A DNA stretch of 64,000 bases from JANOZM01 sp031429355 (GCA_031429355.1 JANOZM010000021.1:247745-311744), one strand, 5' to 3'; shown: positions 36,121 to 45,779, counted from the stretch's first letter. Notes: a model not told the origin generated them from the letters alone. Translations and numbers: made by a program.

Positions 36121-36425
36121 TCGACTTAGTGGAGGACCGCAAAACCCCTCAAATAATTCACAAATTGCTAGCTTGTTGCTAGCTTTTCGGGTCTATACTT
36201 GCATACGCATGCGTTATTTTCTCTTTAAACCGAGCTGGTTTTGCATTGCATCGCTTACTCGTTTGATTTTTGTTTAATGCTCGTTTTACTGCTTTTTTCA
36301 CTGCTTTTTTCACTGCTTCTTTCACTGCTTCTTTCACGCTTACATCGCTTTCAGTAGGACCGTCTTTCAGGTTAAATCTCAAACACTAGAACTAATTCTG
36401 TGTTTTTTTCGACAGGGCAAATTTG
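36121..36425. other. 305-bp spacer before the TonB-receptor gene
   Basis: No convincing gene is seen. The region holds the 12-bp tandem repeat at 36288-36335 and AT-rich sequence. A minus-strand frame of 67 codons gives a repetitive EAVKKAVKKAV peptide that arises only from the repeat. Promoter elements for the receptor gene are expected here but none is clear. Confidence 0.6.
36288..36335. repeat. four 12-bp tandem repeats upstream of the TonB-receptor gene
   Basis: Units are ACTGCTTTTTTC, ACTGCTTTTTTC, ACTGCTTCTTTC, ACTGCTTCTTTC, with no gaps. The array lies about 90 bp before the receptor start, where copy number could alter promoter spacing or mRNA leader length. Confidence 0.92.
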
Positions 36426-39089
36426 ATGAAACAACGCGACACAACACGATTCCATTTGAAACCGCTTGCACAAGCACTCACTGTATTGTTTGGCGCCGTA
36501 GCTGCCAGCAGTAGCATGGCTCAAACTCCCCCAGCAGCGACTACGGATCCCGATGTCAACAAGCTCGAACGCGTGGAAGTTACGGTTCAACGCCGCCTAG
36601 AAGATAATCAGGCGGTGCCTGCCTCGGTAAGCGCAGTAGGCGCTAAAAAACTTGCCGACCGTAACATTACCGACGTATCGCAAATGGAAGGTATGGCGGC
36701 AGGCTTTACATTCGGCCGCTCGGGTACAGATGCACGGCCAGCAATGCGTGGCGTACGCACCGAAAACGTTGGTATCAATGGCGATACAACGATCGGTTAT
36801 TTTATCGACAACATCTACAAATCACGCTCACAACAAGCGATGGCTAGTTTTGTTGATGTCAACAGTGTTGAAATCCAACGTGGCCCACAAGGTACCCTAT
36901 ACGGACGCAATACTTTCGGCGGCAACGTTGCAGTAACCACTCGTGCGCCGCGTTTAGGCGTGTTCGATTTAGTTGGCAATTTAACAGTCGGTAGTTACGG
37001 AAAAGCGCGGGTTGACGGCGGAATAAACATTCCCATTAACGATATGTTGGCAATTCGCGTGGCTGGTGCTTTCGAAGGCGCAGATGGCTGGGTAAAAAAC
37101 GATTTTAATCCAGCAGCAGATCTGTTTGACCAAAAACTCCAATACGGCCGTATTGCTGTCAAATTTGCACCTAACGATCGTTTTGAAGCCGTGCTTAGAG
37201 TTGATAACACCTCGCAAAAAGGTAACGGTGGATCGGCCTTTGGCTATAAATTAGTCGGCAGTTATTTCGACCTTCCCACCTGCCAGCAACTCTTTAACAC
37301 CAGCTTCATTCCTCTTAATACCCGTGGCGGCAACCGCGATGGCGTTAACGACTGCACCCGTACTGCACCCGCTGGCAATGGTACTGGTGCCAACGCAGTA
37401 GGTTCTAGCTTAGATACTGGTATCCCTTTACACAAAGCAGACAACGCCTATCGGGTTAATAATGACTACCAGTCCTTTTTAAATTTGAAAGATACTAGTA
37501 GCTCGTTAAACATGGCCTACAGCTTTGATTCGTTTACTGTCAAATCAATTACTGGCACAGCAGACTTCGACGCCAAGCGATCGCAAGACACCGATTTTTC
37601 TGCATCTACAATTGGTATCGATTATCAGCGTACCAAAGCAAAAACATTCTCACAAGAGTTACAGATTCTCTCTAATAACAAAAGCGCTCTTTCATACGTT
37701 GCGGGCTATTACTACTTTAAAGACGACCTGCGTGGCACTTTTATTAACGAGCAATTGCCACGCTCTATTGTTTCAAGTGCGGTAGCCGCTCCAATTGCTT
37801 TGGCACAAAACGGCGGTGGTTTTTTTGAAGACAGCATCGGCAAAACTGTATCCAACGCTTTCTACGGACAACTAGGTTACGACGTTACTAAAGAACTTAA
37901 TGTTTCTGTTGGTGCGCGTTGGACTGAAGATAAAAAATCGTTCAAGTTCGCAAACGCTAATTCGGTGCTACCACTGACTGGCGCTGGGCAACCGGATGCC
38001 ACCAAAATTACGCTCGACACGGCAATGCCGCCGAGCAGTGCGTTTGGCTCGGCCGACACAACAAACTGTACACCTGCCCGTGGACCTGGATTTTACTGTA
38101 ACCCGGCTAATCTAGGTGTGTTGTTTGGCGGAACCTACACGGACCAAACGTTCACAAAGACCACCGTACGTATTGCAGCCGACTATAAGCTCAGCAAAAA
38201 CAATATGGTTTACGGATCGTTTGCAAATGGCTTCCGCTCGGGTGGTTTTAATTCGGGACAAGCAATTGAAGGGCTGCGTACGTTCTTGCCAGAAACAGTT
38301 AAAGCAATCGAGTTTGGTTCAAAAAATCGCTTCATGAACGATACGGTTCAGGTCAACGGATCCATTTTTCAAAACAACTACACAAACTTGCAAGAGCAAC
38401 GTCAAGTTGCTGTTGGCGCAACCACAACCTCAGTCATTTTTAACGCTGCGAAAGCACGTTCGCGTGGCTTAGAACTCGAATTTGATTGGCTGCCAACAAA
38501 GCGCTTAACTTTTGGTGGCACGTTATCAATTCTCGATGCAACCTACACCAGCTTCCCTGATGCGCCCTTGCCTTTTGGTACCTCCATTTTGGTAACGGAT
38601 CCGACCGCTCCTGCTACGGTTGTTGGTGGCGTAACGATTGCTCCAGCGGGCCAACGCCGAGTGTTTGCACCTGGCTTTAATTGTGGCTTAGTCAGTGGTA
38701 CCGGCGGCGCAGGTCAAGCAGGCGCTGCTTTTGCTTGCGATCTATCCGGCAATAAAGTGCCTTATTCACCAAAGTATCAAGGTTCGTTATCGGTGGCTTA
38801 CGATCTATTTGTTGGCGACATGAAATTTACGCCTTTAGTTGCAGTTACTTTTTCGGATAGCTTTTATGGTCAACCTGCCAACGTTGACGCAGTAAAGCAA
38901 TCAGCGTTTGCTAAGTTCGACTTGCGCTTAAACGTTCAAGTTAATAAACAATTAGGCGTGCAGTTATACGCTGACAACGTGACCGACAAGCAAACTGCTA
39001 CACGCTTTGTTTGGGGCGGCGGCGGCGGTTTGCAAGCAAGCTACGCACCACCACGCACTATCGGTCTAAAGCTTTCGTACAAGATGTAA
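36426..39089 (+). CDS. TonB-dependent outer-membrane receptor
   Basis: An 887-residue protein: signal peptide to about residue 33 (SSSMAQ), plug domain starting with LERVEVTVQRRLEDNQAVPASVSAVGAKKL (TonB-box-like plus plug entry) and GTLYGRNTFGGNVAVTTRAPR, then a beta-barrel ending DNVTDKQTATRFVWGG..APPRTIGLKLSYKM. It resembles the large receptor class of aquatic proteobacteria that take up siderophores or organic substrates; ligand unknown. Start chosen at ATG 36426 (a TTG lies 3 bp upstream). A strong terminator follows. Confidence 0.93.
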   Translation: MKQRDTTRFHLKPLAQALTVLFGAVAASSSMAQTPPAATTDPDVNKLERVEVTVQRRLEDNQAVPASVSAVGAKKLADRNITDVSQMEGMAAGFTFGRSGTDARPAMRGVRTENVGINGDTTIGYFIDNIYKSRSQQAMASFVDVNSVEIQRGPQGTLYGRNTFGGNVAVTTRAPRLGVFDLVGNLTVGSYGKARVDGGINIPINDMLAIRVAGAFEGADGWVKNDFNPAADLFDQKLQYGRIAVKFAPNDRFEAVLRVDNTSQKGNGGSAFGYKLVGSYFDLPTCQQLFNTSFIPLNTRGGNRDGVNDCTRTAPAGNGTGANAVGSSLDTGIPLHKADNAYRVNNDYQSFLNLKDTSSSLNMAYSFDSFTVKSITGTADFDAKRSQDTDFSASTIGIDYQRTKAKTFSQELQILSNNKSALSYVAGYYYFKDDLRGTFINEQLPRSIVSSAVAAPIALAQNGGGFFEDSIGKTVSNAFYGQLGYDVTKELNVSVGARWTEDKKSFKFANANSVLPLTGAGQPDATKITLDTAMPPSSAFGSADTTNCTPARGPGFYCNPANLGVLFGGTYTDQTFTKTTVRIAADYKLSKNNMVYGSFANGFRSGGFNSGQAIEGLRTFLPETVKAIEFGSKNRFMNDTVQVNGSIFQNNYTNLQEQRQVAVGATTTSVIFNAAKARSRGLELEFDWLPTKRLTFGGTLSILDATYTSFPDAPLPFGTSILVTDPTAPATVVGGVTIAPAGQRRVFAPGFNCGLVSGTGGAGQAGAAFACDLSGNKVPYSPKYQGSLSVAYDLFVGDMKFTPLVAVTFSDSFYGQPANVDAVKQSAFAKFDLRLNVQVNKQLGVQLYADNVTDKQTATRFVWGGGGGLQASYAPPRTIGLKLSYKM

Positions 39090-39107
39090 TAGCGAAATTG
39101 TTTTGTA

Positions 39108-39138
39108 ATAAAAAACCACCCTCGGGTGGTTTTTTTTC
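39108..39138 (+). terminator. rho-independent terminator of the TonB-receptor gene
   Basis: A run of A, then CCACC (39116-39120), loop CTCG, GGTGG (39125-39129) and eight T. Classic hairpin with T tract 18 bp after the stop codon; A/T flanks extend the stem. It also could act on the leftward gene beginning downstream at 40201. Confidence 0.9.
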
Positions 39139-39160
39139 GCTTGTAGAAAAACGACTTTTT

Positions 39161-40201
39161 CTAAAGACCCGTTCGCGCTAATAGATCAACGCCCATTTGC
39201 AACATCAAATGTGGCAGATCAATAAACACCCAGTTTTCACTTAAAGTTCCGTCAGCTACTCGCCACCAATCCATCACGCGCATCGTAATTTGTTGATGGG
39301 TTGCCGGTACGCCTAAATAGTCGCCGCCGTTAGTTGCGGTAATACTCGGCCAGCCCGTTGATGCAACATAGGCACCCTCGGCAATGCGAGCACGATGGTT
39401 GCCACCTTTACGGTCTGGAAACGCCACTAGAAATGGCTTTTGGTGATGTTGTTGAAACCCATCGACACCACGCATCGAACCGATACCAGCAGGGCCATAC
39501 CACATCATTTCGGCACTCCAGTGCGCGTGCATTCCCATCGATTTCAAAGAACCGTCTTTGAACTGATGAAGACCACCAATCATCGACTCCACCAAAGCCA
39601 TTGATGCGGCGGTTGACTCTGGCGTTTGCGCTGTATGCAGTAGACCGGCACGATCTAAAGGGCCAGGGGCTAACGTTTCGATGCCGGTAGGAATTGGCAA
39701 TACTCGAATGCCGGTTTGCCTTAACAAGTCGATAAGATCAACCAAAATGCGCGCTTCTACAATTGCGCCGTTTTCCACCCGATAAAATTCGCCAAAGCGT
39801 AAAAACGCTAAATTATTATTGGGTTTAATCCCGAAAAGTGGTGCAGAAAAGGTGCCGCAGTAATGACCCGTTGTAGCCACCCAAACACCAGCGCCACCAC
39901 AAAATCGCCCGTCAAAGTGACTAGCCATAAAAATATCGCTACGGCGCTCTATACCGGCAAACGCAACAGCCAAGGGCTGGCTCCACCCTTGCTTTATTGC
40001 AGCGTGGCCGTGCAGCTCGTTTACAGGGTGACCGCAATGCCATACGGCATCAGCTGAAACCAAACGATTAATCGCATCATCGCTGTGTTCTGCTGCCCTA
40101 GCAGACTGCATCCATTGCCAAACAATTTGCTTGGCCAAATGGATTTCATTAGCCTGTTCGACTCGTTGCATATTTGAATCGAGTTCAGTGTTCAGTGCCA
40201 T
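39161..40201 (-). CDS. tandem NTF2/SnoaL-like fold protein
   Basis: A 346-residue protein made of two NTF2-like units (about 10-165 and 200-346), each with the cone-fold pattern: long helix, then W..GH.. and repeating beta strands; the second shows FRFGEFYRVENGAIVEARILVDL-like and RVMDWWRVADGTLSENWVFIDLPHLM. Similar proteins are annotated SnoaL-like polyketide cyclase or ester cyclase. Function is unknown. Start is ATG 40201 with GAGAGG upstream. It is divergent from the HpsN-like operon and has a likely paralogue at 43408, suggesting a shared pathway. Confidence 0.75.
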   Translation of the reverse strand: MALNTELDSNMQRVEQANEIHLAKQIVWQWMQSARAAEHSDDAINRLVSADAVWHCGHPVNELHGHAAIKQGWSQPLAVAFAGIERRSDIFMASHFDGRFCGGAGVWVATTGHYCGTFSAPLFGIKPNNNLAFLRFGEFYRVENGAIVEARILVDLIDLLRQTGIRVLPIPTGIETLAPGPLDRAGLLHTAQTPESTAASMALVESMIGGLHQFKDGSLKSMGMHAHWSAEMMWYGPAGIGSMRGVDGFQQHHQKPFLVAFPDRKGGNHRARIAEGAYVASTGWPSITATNGGDYLGVPATHQQITMRVMDWWRVADGTLSENWVFIDLPHLMLQMGVDLLARTGL

Positions 40202-40226
40202 CAAGTTTCCTCTCTGTTAAGCATGG

Positions 40227-40240
40227 TGCAAATTATTGCA
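40227..40240. promoter_or_regulatory. 14-bp near-palindrome in the divergent control region (possible LacI-family operator)
   Basis: TGCAA-ATTA-TTGCA lies between the leftward NTF2 gene and the rightward HpsN-like operon. The outer arms are perfect. LacI-family operators are often TGNNA..TNNCA-like 14-20 bp palindromes, but the centre lacks the usual CG. The operon encodes a LacI protein, so it may bind here. Confidence 0.4.
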
Positions 40241-40295
40241 TACCTATGCTACATTACGACGAGATAGGTCAATTGATCTTTGATGAGGACGCAGC

Positions 40296-41609
40296 ATGAT
40301 TCGATATTTAAAACGCGGTAAAGATGCGCAAACGCTTGCCGACGACGACAGTAAAGTTCGCGCTACGGTAGAAAACATTCTAAAAAACATCGAAGCACGT
40401 GGTGATGCCGCCGTACGCGAGTACTCGGTGCAGTTTGATAATTGGGATCCAGCCGATTTTCGTTTATCGCAAACCGCCATTGAGGCGGCCGTAAAACAAT
40501 TAAGCCCGCGTGAACTTGAAGACATTCAATTTGCACAAACGCAGGTTCGTAATTTTGCTCAGCTGCAACGCGACAGCATGTTAGACATTGAAGTCGAAAC
40601 GTTGCCCGGCGTTATTTTGGGACATAAACATATCCCAATGAACGCGGTAGGTTGCTATGTCCCGGGTGGCAAATATCCACTAATTGCGTCGGCCCACATG
40701 AGTGTTTTAACCGCCAAAGTAGCCGGTGTTAAGCGTATTGTAGCTACAGCACCTCCCTATCAAGGCGCACCTCATCCAGCAATTGTTGCCGCGATGCATT
40801 TTGCCGGTGCTGACGAAATTTTTGTGCTTGGTGGTGTTCAAGCGGTAGCGGCAATGGCTATCGGCACTAATTCGATCAAAGCAGTCGATATGCTTGTTGG
40901 TCCGGGAAACATGTTTGTTGCCGAAGCTAAGCGCCAATTGTATGGTCGTGTAGGCATCGATTTATTTGCTGGCCCGACCGAAACACTAATTATCGCGGAC
41001 GAATCAGTTGACGCCGAAATGTGTGCGGTTGATTTACTTGGTCAAGCCGAGCACGGCACCACTTCGCCTGCGATTTTACTCACTAATTCCGAAGCGCTCG
41101 CTAAAGCAACCATGGCCGAAGTGAGTCGTCAATTAACTATTTTGCCAACCGCCGCAATTGCTTCGCAAGCATGGGAAGCTTACGGCCAAGTAATTGTTTG
41201 TGACACCATCGATGAGATGGTGCAGGTTGCCGACGATATTGCCAGCGAGCATGTGCAGGTTATGACACAAGACCCAAATGTATTTTTAGATCGCATGACA
41301 AACTACGGAGCTTTGTTTTTAGGCCCACGTACTAATGTTAGTTTTGGCGATAAAGTTATCGGCACTAACCATACGTTACCAACCAACAAGAACGCCCGCT
41401 ACACTGGCGGTTTGTGGGTCGGCAAGTTTTTAAAAACCTGCACTTATCAAAAAGTAACGACTGATACCGCATCGGCGCAAATTGGTGAAATTTGTTCGCG
41501 TTTGTGTCATATGGAAAATTTTGCAGGTCACGGCGAGCAAGCAAATTTGCGGGTACGTCGCTACGGAGCGCGCGATGTCGAATGGTATAAACCTGTCGCT
41601 GCTCAGTAA
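40296..41609 (+). CDS. HisD-family dehydrogenase, HpsN (sulfopropanediol dehydrogenase)-like
   Basis: A 437-residue zinc/NAD dehydrogenase of the histidinol dehydrogenase superfamily. The catalytic pair E318-H319 is in ASEHVQVM, zinc ligands in LGQAEHGTTSP and near the C-terminal LCHMENFAGHGEQ. The GTNHTLPTNKNARYTGGLWVGKFLKTCTYQ segment and lack of other his genes fit the HpsN branch, which oxidises 2,3-dihydroxypropane-1-sulfonate or similar polyols, rather than histidine synthesis. GAGGACG precedes ATG. First gene of a tight operon; actual substrate unknown. Confidence 0.82.
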   Translation: MIRYLKRGKDAQTLADDDSKVRATVENILKNIEARGDAAVREYSVQFDNWDPADFRLSQTAIEAAVKQLSPRELEDIQFAQTQVRNFAQLQRDSMLDIEVETLPGVILGHKHIPMNAVGCYVPGGKYPLIASAHMSVLTAKVAGVKRIVATAPPYQGAPHPAIVAAMHFAGADEIFVLGGVQAVAAMAIGTNSIKAVDMLVGPGNMFVAEAKRQLYGRVGIDLFAGPTETLIIADESVDAEMCAVDLLGQAEHGTTSPAILLTNSEALAKATMAEVSRQLTILPTAAIASQAWEAYGQVIVCDTIDEMVQVADDIASEHVQVMTQDPNVFLDRMTNYGALFLGPRTNVSFGDKVIGTNHTLPTNKNARYTGGLWVGKFLKTCTYQKVTTDTASAQIGEICSRLCHMENFAGHGEQANLRVRRYGARDVEWYKPVAAQ

Positions 41610-41615
41610 CGCGCA

Positions 41616-42377
41616 GTGAACCCGCAGCCCAAAATGTTTCGCCTTGATGGTAACCGCGCGCTAGTTACGGGAGCAGGTCGCGGACTAGGCGAAACCATGG
41701 CTAAGGCATTAGCTGCAGCGGGAGCGCATGTAACCTTAGTCGCGCGTAGTTCGACCGAAATTGCCGAGGTTAAGGCAAGCATTATTGCTAACGGTGGTAC
41801 TGCCGAAGCAGTTAGCGTAGACATTACCGATGCCCAAGCGGTGCAATTATTTTTTTCGGGACGCGCACCATTTAATGTGTTGGTTAATAACGCGGGCATG
41901 AACCGCCCTGCACCGTTGCTTTTAACCGCAGACGCCGATGTTGAAGCTGTTTTCAATTTAAACGTGGTCGCAACATTTCGCATGGCACGTGAAGTAGCGC
42001 GCGGGTTAGTAGCCCAAAACCTGCCTGGTTCAATTATTAATATCTCGTCGCAAATGGGCCATGTGGGCGCTGCCAATAGAACGGTCTATTGCGCCAGCAA
42101 GCACGCTATCGAAGGATTAACCAAAGCGCTCGCCTGGGAGCTAGGTCCCCACAACATTCGAGTGAATACCTTGTGCCCTACCTTTATCGAAACACCCATG
42201 ACAGCACCTATGTTAGCAAAGCCCGAATTTAAAGATTGGGCAGTAGGCAATATTGCGCTTGGGCGAATTGGTCGTGCTCACGAAATCGCCGGCCCAGTAG
42301 TTTTTTTGGCGAGCCAAGCAAGTTCGTTAATGACCGGATCCGCTTTAATGATTGATGGTGGATGGACCGCTCGATGA
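41616..42377 (+). CDS. short-chain dehydrogenase/reductase in the HpsN-like operon
   Basis: A 253-residue SDR: TGAGRGLG (18-25), NNAG (91-94), S144-S145, catalytic Y158-CAS-K162. The beta-2 end VARSS suggests NADP or mixed use. Start is GTG at 41616, six bp after the upstream stop; ATG at 41634 is possible and neither has a strong ribosome site. Its 3' end overlaps the LacI gene. Likely oxidises or reduces an alcohol intermediate of the same route. Confidence 0.88.
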   Translation: MNPQPKMFRLDGNRALVTGAGRGLGETMAKALAAAGAHVTLVARSSTEIAEVKASIIANGGTAEAVSVDITDAQAVQLFFSGRAPFNVLVNNAGMNRPAPLLLTADADVEAVFNLNVVATFRMAREVARGLVAQNLPGSIINISSQMGHVGAANRTVYCASKHAIEGLTKALAWELGPHNIRVNTLCPTFIETPMTAPMLAKPEFKDWAVGNIALGRIGRAHEIAGPVVFLASQASSLMTGSALMIDGGWTAR

Positions 42378-43411
42378 AATTTATCAAACCGGTTACCTCG
42401 ATTGACGTAGCAAAACTAGCCGGCGTTTCGCAATCGGCTGTCAGCCGTGCATTTACCTCAGGTGCTGCGGTATCGGATAAAACCCGTAGCAAAATAATGG
42501 TGGCGGCAAAGGCCTTAAAGTACCGTCCTAATGCCATCGCTCGTACGCTTTCGACCAACCGATCACGCATTATTGGTATGGTGTTGTCGCAATTGGATAA
42601 TCTTTTTTATCCCACGGTCGTCGATAAGTTATCGCGCACCCTTCAGCAGCACGGTTACCACCTTATGCTGTTTTTTGCCGAAGGCCGCGACGTCGACGAT
42701 GCGCTCACTCAATTGTTAGCCTATCAACTCGATGGCGTTGTCTTGGCCTCAACGACACTGTCCTCGCGGTTAGCAAAAGAATGTATCAATGCGAATATTC
42801 CGGTGGTTATGTTTAACCGCAGTGCGGACGGCGCGCAAGCTAGTAGCGTCACCAGTAACAACCGCGAAGGTGGCCGCATGTTGGGTGAGTTTTTATTAGA
42901 AAACGGTCACTCTAAAATAGCCTACATTGCAGGTCGCGAAGATTCATCAACAAACCGAGATCGTGAAGCCGGATTAAGCGCAGCATTAGCAGCCGCAAAT
43001 TTGTCAATTTATCGGCGGGCCGTAGGTAACTACGAGCGCGATGCTGCCGCAATTGCAACACGCGCGTTGTTTACTGGAAAAAATTTGCCAGACTCAGTAG
43101 TGGTTGCCAGCGATCACATGGCTTTTGCCGTGATCGATACTTTACGATTCGAACTTGGCAAAGCCGTGCCTACGGATGTTTCGGTTGTGTCTTTTGACAA
43201 CGTGGCACAAGCGGAGTGGCCTGCTTACGAACTGACTACCATTGCGCAGTCGGCCGATGCGATGGTGAGCGCCACGGCTAATTTACTGATCGATCAAATT
43301 AACGCTAGCGAGATCGTTAGTAGCGATGTGGTTGTTGGCTGCAAATTAATTGTTCGAAATTCAGCTCGGTTGTTGCCTAAATTGATTCACTCAAACGGGC
43401 GCAAAAAATGA
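42374..43411 (+). CDS. LacI-family transcriptional regulator
   Basis: A 345-residue regulator: N-terminal helix-turn-helix VTSIDVAKLAGVSQSAVSRAFTSGAAVSDKTRSKI (7-41) and hinge helix, then a periplasmic-binding-protein-like effector domain (IIGMVLSQLDNLFYPTVVDKL..). Start at ATG 42374 overlaps the SDR stop (ATGA) and has GGA 8 bp before; ATG 42362 is the alternative. A LacI gene inside a transporter operon usually senses the imported substrate or a product and represses the operon. Confidence 0.92.
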   Translation: MKFIKPVTSIDVAKLAGVSQSAVSRAFTSGAAVSDKTRSKIMVAAKALKYRPNAIARTLSTNRSRIIGMVLSQLDNLFYPTVVDKLSRTLQQHGYHLMLFFAEGRDVDDALTQLLAYQLDGVVLASTTLSSRLAKECINANIPVVMFNRSADGAQASSVTSNNREGGRMLGEFLLENGHSKIAYIAGREDSSTNRDREAGLSAALAAANLSIYRRAVGNYERDAAAIATRALFTGKNLPDSVVVASDHMAFAVIDTLRFELGKAVPTDVSVVSFDNVAQAEWPAYELTTIAQSADAMVSATANLLIDQINASEIVSSDVVVGCKLIVRNSARLLPKLIHSNGRKK

Positions 43412-44421
43412 GCAATAACAATGAACCTGCAATGACCAAACCCACCGAACAAGGCCTTGGAATGCGCGGCTTCGATGCCGAGTTTCGCGATCTTGATCAC
43501 TACATTCGTGTGATTACGGATCGTATTTGGGAGGGGCGCAATATCCATGCCATTGAACGCTATTACAGCGATCCTTGCATTGTGGAAACCCCACTTGGTG
43601 TTTCGACTGCGATGAGCGATGTAATCGCAGGTACCAAAGCAACCCTTGCGATGTTCCCTGATCGGCGCTTACTTGCCGAGGACATTATTATTTCGGGCAA
43701 CGACGAAACTGGCTACCTAAGCTCGCATCGCATTATTTCGCCTATGACGCATTTAGGTGATGGTAATTTTGGTCCTGCCACTGGCAAAATAGTTCACGCT
43801 CGTACTATTGCCGATTGTGTTTGCAAGGACAATCGCATTATTCACGAATGGTTAGTGCGCGATCATGCTGCAATTGCAATTGCACTTGGTACAACACCCA
43901 AAGCCCTCGCCGCACGCTGGTTAAGCGAGCGCGGAACATGGGGCAAACCAATTGCAGGTTCCGCACCCGAGGGCTACCAGTCCGCAATAAGTAAAAGTGC
44001 AATCGCGACCACTTACGCTGCAAATATTCAAAGTATCGCGAATCAACCGCAAGGCGGTGCTAGTTTTACAGATCTGTACGATGAGGCGGTTCATCAAGTT
44101 ATTCCCGGTGAAATTCATCAGTACGGAAGAGCCGAGGTTCTGCGATATTGGCGTTCGCTTTTTTGCGCGTTTTCAGTTGCGCAATTTTCAATCGAGCATT
44201 TAGCAGAAAATTCTTCAACCGCACGCGGCACTCGAATTGCGCTGCGCTGGCGCGCAAAAACCACGCATCAAGCGCTTGGTGAATTCGGTCAACAGTTTGG
44301 CAATGCCACTGAGCGAACGGTCGAAATTATGGGAATCAATCACATTGAGATCGTTGACGGTTTAGTAATCCGCGAATGGGTCTTAGTTGACGAAGTGGCG
44401 CTTTGGATGCAGATACTTTGA
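43408..44421 (+). CDS. second tandem NTF2/SnoaL-like protein
   Basis: A 337-residue protein with two NTF2-like halves (about 25-165 and 195-337): WEGRNIHAIERYYSDPCIVETPLG and VIVEWVLVDE-like ending HIEIVDGLVIREWVLVDEVALWMQ are typical strand ends. It parallels the 39161 gene in size and domain doubling. It overlaps the LacI stop by 4 bp and its own stop overlaps the binding-protein start. Enzymatic role (isomerase, dehydratase, hydrolase) cannot be assigned from sequence. Confidence 0.75.
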   Translation: MSNNNEPAMTKPTEQGLGMRGFDAEFRDLDHYIRVITDRIWEGRNIHAIERYYSDPCIVETPLGVSTAMSDVIAGTKATLAMFPDRRLLAEDIIISGNDETGYLSSHRIISPMTHLGDGNFGPATGKIVHARTIADCVCKDNRIIHEWLVRDHAAIAIALGTTPKALAARWLSERGTWGKPIAGSAPEGYQSAISKSAIATTYAANIQSIANQPQGGASFTDLYDEAVHQVIPGEIHQYGRAEVLRYWRSLFCAFSVAQFSIEHLAENSSTARGTRIALRWRAKTTHQALGEFGQQFGNATERTVEIMGINHIEIVDGLVIREWVLVDEVALWMQIL

Positions 44422-45779
44422 TGCACTCATCTAACTTAACGACTTGCATTAAACCGATGCTCAATGAAAGTTTAAAACGAGCAAATTTAAAACAGGCGAA
44501 CTTAAAACCTGCTGGTTTAAAGCACGCCTTTTTTTGTTTGTCTTTTATTACTTCGCTTGTTTTCAGTTTGAACGTGCACGCCAAATGTGCGCCTATTGAA
44601 GGCACCGGCAATATTAATATCATCGGCAATTCATTTCCGGCCTTACAGCATATTAGTAAAGCGATGGAATCATGCCAACGCCCGGGCTTAAGCATTGCCT
44701 TCAAAATGACACCGGAAGCTAAGCAAGAAACAGAACGTGCCTTTGGTTCTGGTGGAAAATCAGCATTCGATGCCGCGTTTGTCTCAATGAGCACTTACAG
44801 CACTTTGCGCAGCAAAGGGCAGCTTCAACCCATCACGGATTTAGTCAAAAAGTACCGCGTGCGTTACAACATCGAAGAACGAATGTTGGTGAAGTTTAAC
44901 GGTGAAGTGATGGCGATTGCCTTTATGCAAAACGCCCAAAATTTGTTTTATCGCAAAGATATTTTTGATAAGCACGGGTTGTCGGTTCCCACCACTTATG
45001 CCGAAATGGTAGCTACTGCTGCACTAATCAAAGCCAAAGAACCGAGTATCGATTTTCCAATTGCACAAACATTTGCAAAGGGATGGGATAGCGGAACAGA
45101 GTTCGCAAATTTGATGGTGAGTACCGGCGGGCGGTTTTTCAAAACTGGCACAGCCGAGCCGTCGTTTAATGATGCTAGCGGCGAACGTACGATTGAAGTG
45201 ATGAAATCGATGCTGCCTTACATGACCCCTAATGCGATTGCGTCCAATAGTGATGATGTCATGAATCAGTTTCAGCAGGGCAAAGCCGCGATGGGCGTCT
45301 TGTGGGCCAGTCGTGCGGCACGAATGGATGATCCCAGCGCCTCAAAAGTCGTCGGAAAAATGGCATTTGCAGCCGCCCCAGCGATGACTGCGGGTGGCAA
45401 GACCGCAACGCATTTATGGTGGGATGGTGTAGTGATGCCAAACAATATTGCGGGTGACCGCGACGCCGTGTTTCAAGTGTTAATGGAAGCACTGGGCGAG
45501 CAAACTACCCGCTCCGGAAATGACACGGCTATTTGGATTCGCTCGGCCTACAAACCCACACGATTTGCAGGTGGCGTATTAACTTCAATAAATGCGGGCG
45601 CTCCTGTTTGGCCAACCGAACCTTTTTTTAGCCTAGCGCATAGCGAAATTGGCAAAGTACTGCCCGATGCATTAACAGGACGCCTAAGCGCCCGCGCCGC
45701 ATTGGATAGCGCAGCGGCTGCGTATAGACGAGTTGCTACTGAAAAAGGGTTTATATCCGCTGTCAAAGTTACCCCATGA
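44421..45779 (+). CDS. extracellular solute-binding protein of a carbohydrate-type ABC importer
   Basis: A 452-residue family 1 binding protein (MalE/UgpB-like): mature part starts KCAPIEGTGNINIIGNSFPALQHI, and later AFMQNAQNLFYRKDIFDKHGLSVPTTYAEM and the MGVLWASR stretch match. The long leader (about 50 residues before VHA) includes LKRANLKQANLKPAGLK, made by a 15-bp tandem repeat. Start at 44421 (TGATG coupling with upstream gene) or ATG 44457. Permeases follow; an ATPase gene does not. Confidence 0.87.
   Translation: MHSSNLTTCIKPMLNESLKRANLKQANLKPAGLKHAFFCLSFITSLVFSLNVHAKCAPIEGTGNINIIGNSFPALQHISKAMESCQRPGLSIAFKMTPEAKQETERAFGSGGKSAFDAAFVSMSTYSTLRSKGQLQPITDLVKKYRVRYNIEERMLVKFNGEVMAIAFMQNAQNLFYRKDIFDKHGLSVPTTYAEMVATAALIKAKEPSIDFPIAQTFAKGWDSGTEFANLMVSTGGRFFKTGTAEPSFNDASGERTIEVMKSMLPYMTPNAIASNSDDVMNQFQQGKAAMGVLWASRAARMDDPSASKVVGKMAFAAAPAMTAGGKTATHLWWDGVVMPNNIAGDRDAVFQVLMEALGEQTTRSGNDTAIWIRSAYKPTRFAGGVLTSINAGAPVWPTEPFFSLAHSEIGKVLPDALTGRLSARAALDSAAAAYRRVATEKGFISAVKVTP
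44471..44530. repeat. 15-bp imperfect tandem repeat (4 units) in the leader of the binding-protein gene
   Basis: Four consecutive 15-bp units starting TTTAAAACGAGCAAA and TTTAAAACAGGCGAA, then CTTAAAACCTGCTGG and TTTAAAGCACGCCTT, code for LKRAN-LKQAN-LKPAG-LKHAF. The unit length keeps the reading frame and lengthens the positively charged part of the signal peptide. Confidence 0.8.

Noticed and set aside
36179..36382. Minus-strand frame encoding a repeated EAVKKAVKK peptide
   Set aside because: The peptide comes solely from the 12-bp tandem repeat, lacks a ribosome site, and lies in the promoter spacer of the TonB-receptor gene.
40296..41609. Histidinol dehydrogenase for histidine biosynthesis
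   Set aside because: No other his genes nearby; operon with importer and LacI regulator; sequence fits the HpsN branch better.
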